64,000 nucleotides of DNA from Heterocephalus glaber (Eukaryota > Chordata > Mammalia > Rodentia > Bathyergidae), in contig NW_004624796.1 in the NCBI RefSeq assembly GCF_000247695.1, positions 167,049 to 231,048 on the forward strand. The letters run 5' to 3'. Below the pieces are notes generated by a model. That model ran no database searches. It was not told where the DNA came from and was given only the letters and a program-made list of their open reading frames with translations. A program made the position numbers and the translations under genes. Of the stretch, positions 62,366 through 64,000 are shown in pieces. The first letter of the stretch is position 1. Every line of letters starts with the position of its first letter.

Positions 62366-63707
62366 ATTATTTTCATCTACAAAGAGAAACAACAAATTCT
62401 AGGTCTGGGACAAAAAAGAGGTCCCCCCCTTTTTTTGAAATTGGACATCATACTGAGCCAGAAGTTAAGAAACTGGAAAGACTCAAGAAATAAATCTGAA
62501 CAACCAAAAGCCACTTTATTAGGCATTTTACTGGTAACATTTAGGTACATTTGCACATAAAATGTAATAACGAGTAAAATCAACTATGAAACTTAGAATA
62601 AATGTGCACAAGTCCACGGGAGTAGACCTACAATATAAGAGAATGAAAACCTTTTTCTCTACTAAAGGAGACTGTTACTTGAACTCCTTTCTCAGAACTT
62701 TGATAATTAAAAGGAAGTTATTAAGATTTACCCTGTCTTAAAGGAATAATAGTAGGTGATGAATAAATTGCTTTTTATATAAAATACCTGGTAAGAAAAG
62801 TAAACAGTTACAATGAAAATAAATATTCACAAATGCCAATAAAACATTTAATTCTCACACAGATCATTGATGGATACTCAACAGTTAAATGAAACTTGGT
62901 CTTGAAAGGAAAACTCCCCTGTTGACAATCACCCAACAGGGTACTAGGGAAAACATATTTACAAAGAGATGAGCTCTAACCAGGACGTTTAACTCAGTGT
63001 TCAAAACTAACCTCATCAGTAGTGAGGCAACCTGTAATTACATACTTCCTCATAGGATACAAATGTGGGACACAGCTTCCTAAGGTCATTTGATAGCCAA
63101 AAACTTGTGAAACTTAACATGATACCGAAGTCATGTCTAACTATGAAGTGACAGAGGATGGTAATGCAGAGTTAAGTTTATTGACATCACAAGACAATCA
63201 TCTGATAAATCCAGATTATTTGAAAAATCCTGGGTTCATATCAAGAGCAAAATCAATTGAGGAAACATTCTGAGTGAATAGAGCTTAAGCAGCGTGACAC
63301 AAAGTAATGTGTCAAATAGTTGGAAAAACATAGTAATTATGAAAGATGTTTTATACAATCAGAGTGAAATCTGAATATATACTGCATTCAGATGAGGTTG
63401 GGAATTATTGTTAACTTCTTTGGATGTAGTAATGGATATGTTGACTATGTGAGATTATATTTTCATTTTTTGGAGATGTCTTTTGAAGTCTCTAAAAGTG
63501 AATATTCATGTCTACAATTTACTTTGAAGAGATGCAGCAAAAATTCTGCCTAAATATGACTCTAGCCATGTGCAAAGAGTCAACAGTTTTGTATGTGTGT
63601 TGGAAAACATAGAAGCTCTGTATCATGGTCTCAATTGTGCTACACATTTTTAAATTTCCATGATAAAACTATTTTGATAAAGCCCATATTAGAATTACAT
63701 TTTGTTG

Positions 63708-63825
63708 AGCACTCAGAAGGAAGCTCCCTGTCTCCATCCCAGGCTACTAGGGCAGTGAAGCTCAGCCAGTCCCAGCACTCAGAAGGAAGCTCCCCCCCTC
63801 CATCCCAAGCTCCTAGGCAGAGAAG
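63708..63825 (+). repeat. Two-copy repeat with 66-bp period
   Basis: Imperfect copies at 63708-63760 and 63774-63825, both starting agcactcagaaggaagctcc. Could be 5' UTR monomers of an L1. Confidence 0.8.
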
Positions 63826-63939
63826 GTGAGCCACGTGGGCACCAGAAGCATCCCCGCCCCCGTGGAAATGAGAAGACACATAAACAAGCCTCAAAAACAG
63901 ACTTTTGGATCACCTACAGCAACCCCAAAGGGAAACGAG

Positions 63940-64000
63940 ATGGAACACTCTGATACTCAACCACCTGGACTCTCTGAACTGGCAACAAAAGAGGATCTGG
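63940..64000 (+). other. Open frame running off the window, possible L1 ORF1 start
   Basis: ATG at 63940 opens 20 codons (M-E-H-S-D-T-Q-P-P-G-L-S-E-L-A-T-K-E-D-L) without a stop before the window ends. It follows the 66-bp repeats and a GC-richer leader. The layout resembles an L1 5' end, but too little is visible to be sure. Confidence 0.35.

Noticed and set aside
1..64000. CRISPR arrays, operons or phage-like systems
   Set aside because: No regularly spaced repeats. The sequence is mammalian, and introns and SINEs explain the structure.

Overview
The window is mammalian nuclear DNA, and almost certainly from a rodent outside the mouse/rat lineage. The evidence is tRNA-Ala-type ID SINEs, 7SL-derived B1 SINEs, fused B1-ID composite SINEs, MaLR LTRs, MIRs and L1s, plus spliced genes with GT-AG introns. 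I cannot name the species from the sequence. One run of 100 Ns (22396-22495) marks an assembly gap.

The functional content is an aldo-keto reductase 1C (AKR1C) locus on the minus strand. A complete nine-exon AKR1C gene runs from the start codon at 40457 to the stop at 27514. Every intron has GT-AG ends, every exon has the family length, and the 972-nt coding sequence gives a 323-residue enzyme with the full catalytic tetrad and NADP(H)-binding residues. Upstream of it, head to tail, lies a second AKR1C copy of which exons 9, 8, 7 and 6 fall inside the window (55825-61887). It is a pseudogene, with a nonsense codon, a 2-nt deletion, lost cofactor lysine, an altered splice donor and acceptor, and a lost stop codon. 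Its exons 1-5 would lie beyond base 64000. Intron sequence is shared between the two copies, so they arose by tandem duplication. Each has since gained different transposable elements.

Region by region: 1-27.3 kb holds no gene I can support. It contains SINEs, L1 fragments, a solo ERV1-type LTR inserted in a B1 (10592-11167), a nearly complete MaLR element (16.27-18.42 kb), an MLT1-like LTR, and a 5'-truncated processed pseudogene of NTAN1 interrupted by the assembly gap (about 21.75-22.69 kb). 27.3-40.6 kb is the intact AKR1C gene. 42.8-49.9 kb is a full-length but dead L1 on the minus strand, flanked by a 15-bp target-site duplication and carrying an internal inverted duplication. A truncated 5S rRNA pseudogene sits at 51.77-51.86 kb. 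55.8-63.7 kb is the AKR1C pseudogene with L1 insertions in its introns. The last 300 bases hold two copies of a 66-bp-period repeat and the start of an ORF that runs off the window, perhaps the 5' end of another L1.

I found no convincing previously undescribed system. The most useful observations are the internally datable AKR1C duplication (paralogous empty sites), the structure of the inverted L1, and the NTAN1 retrocopy across the gap.
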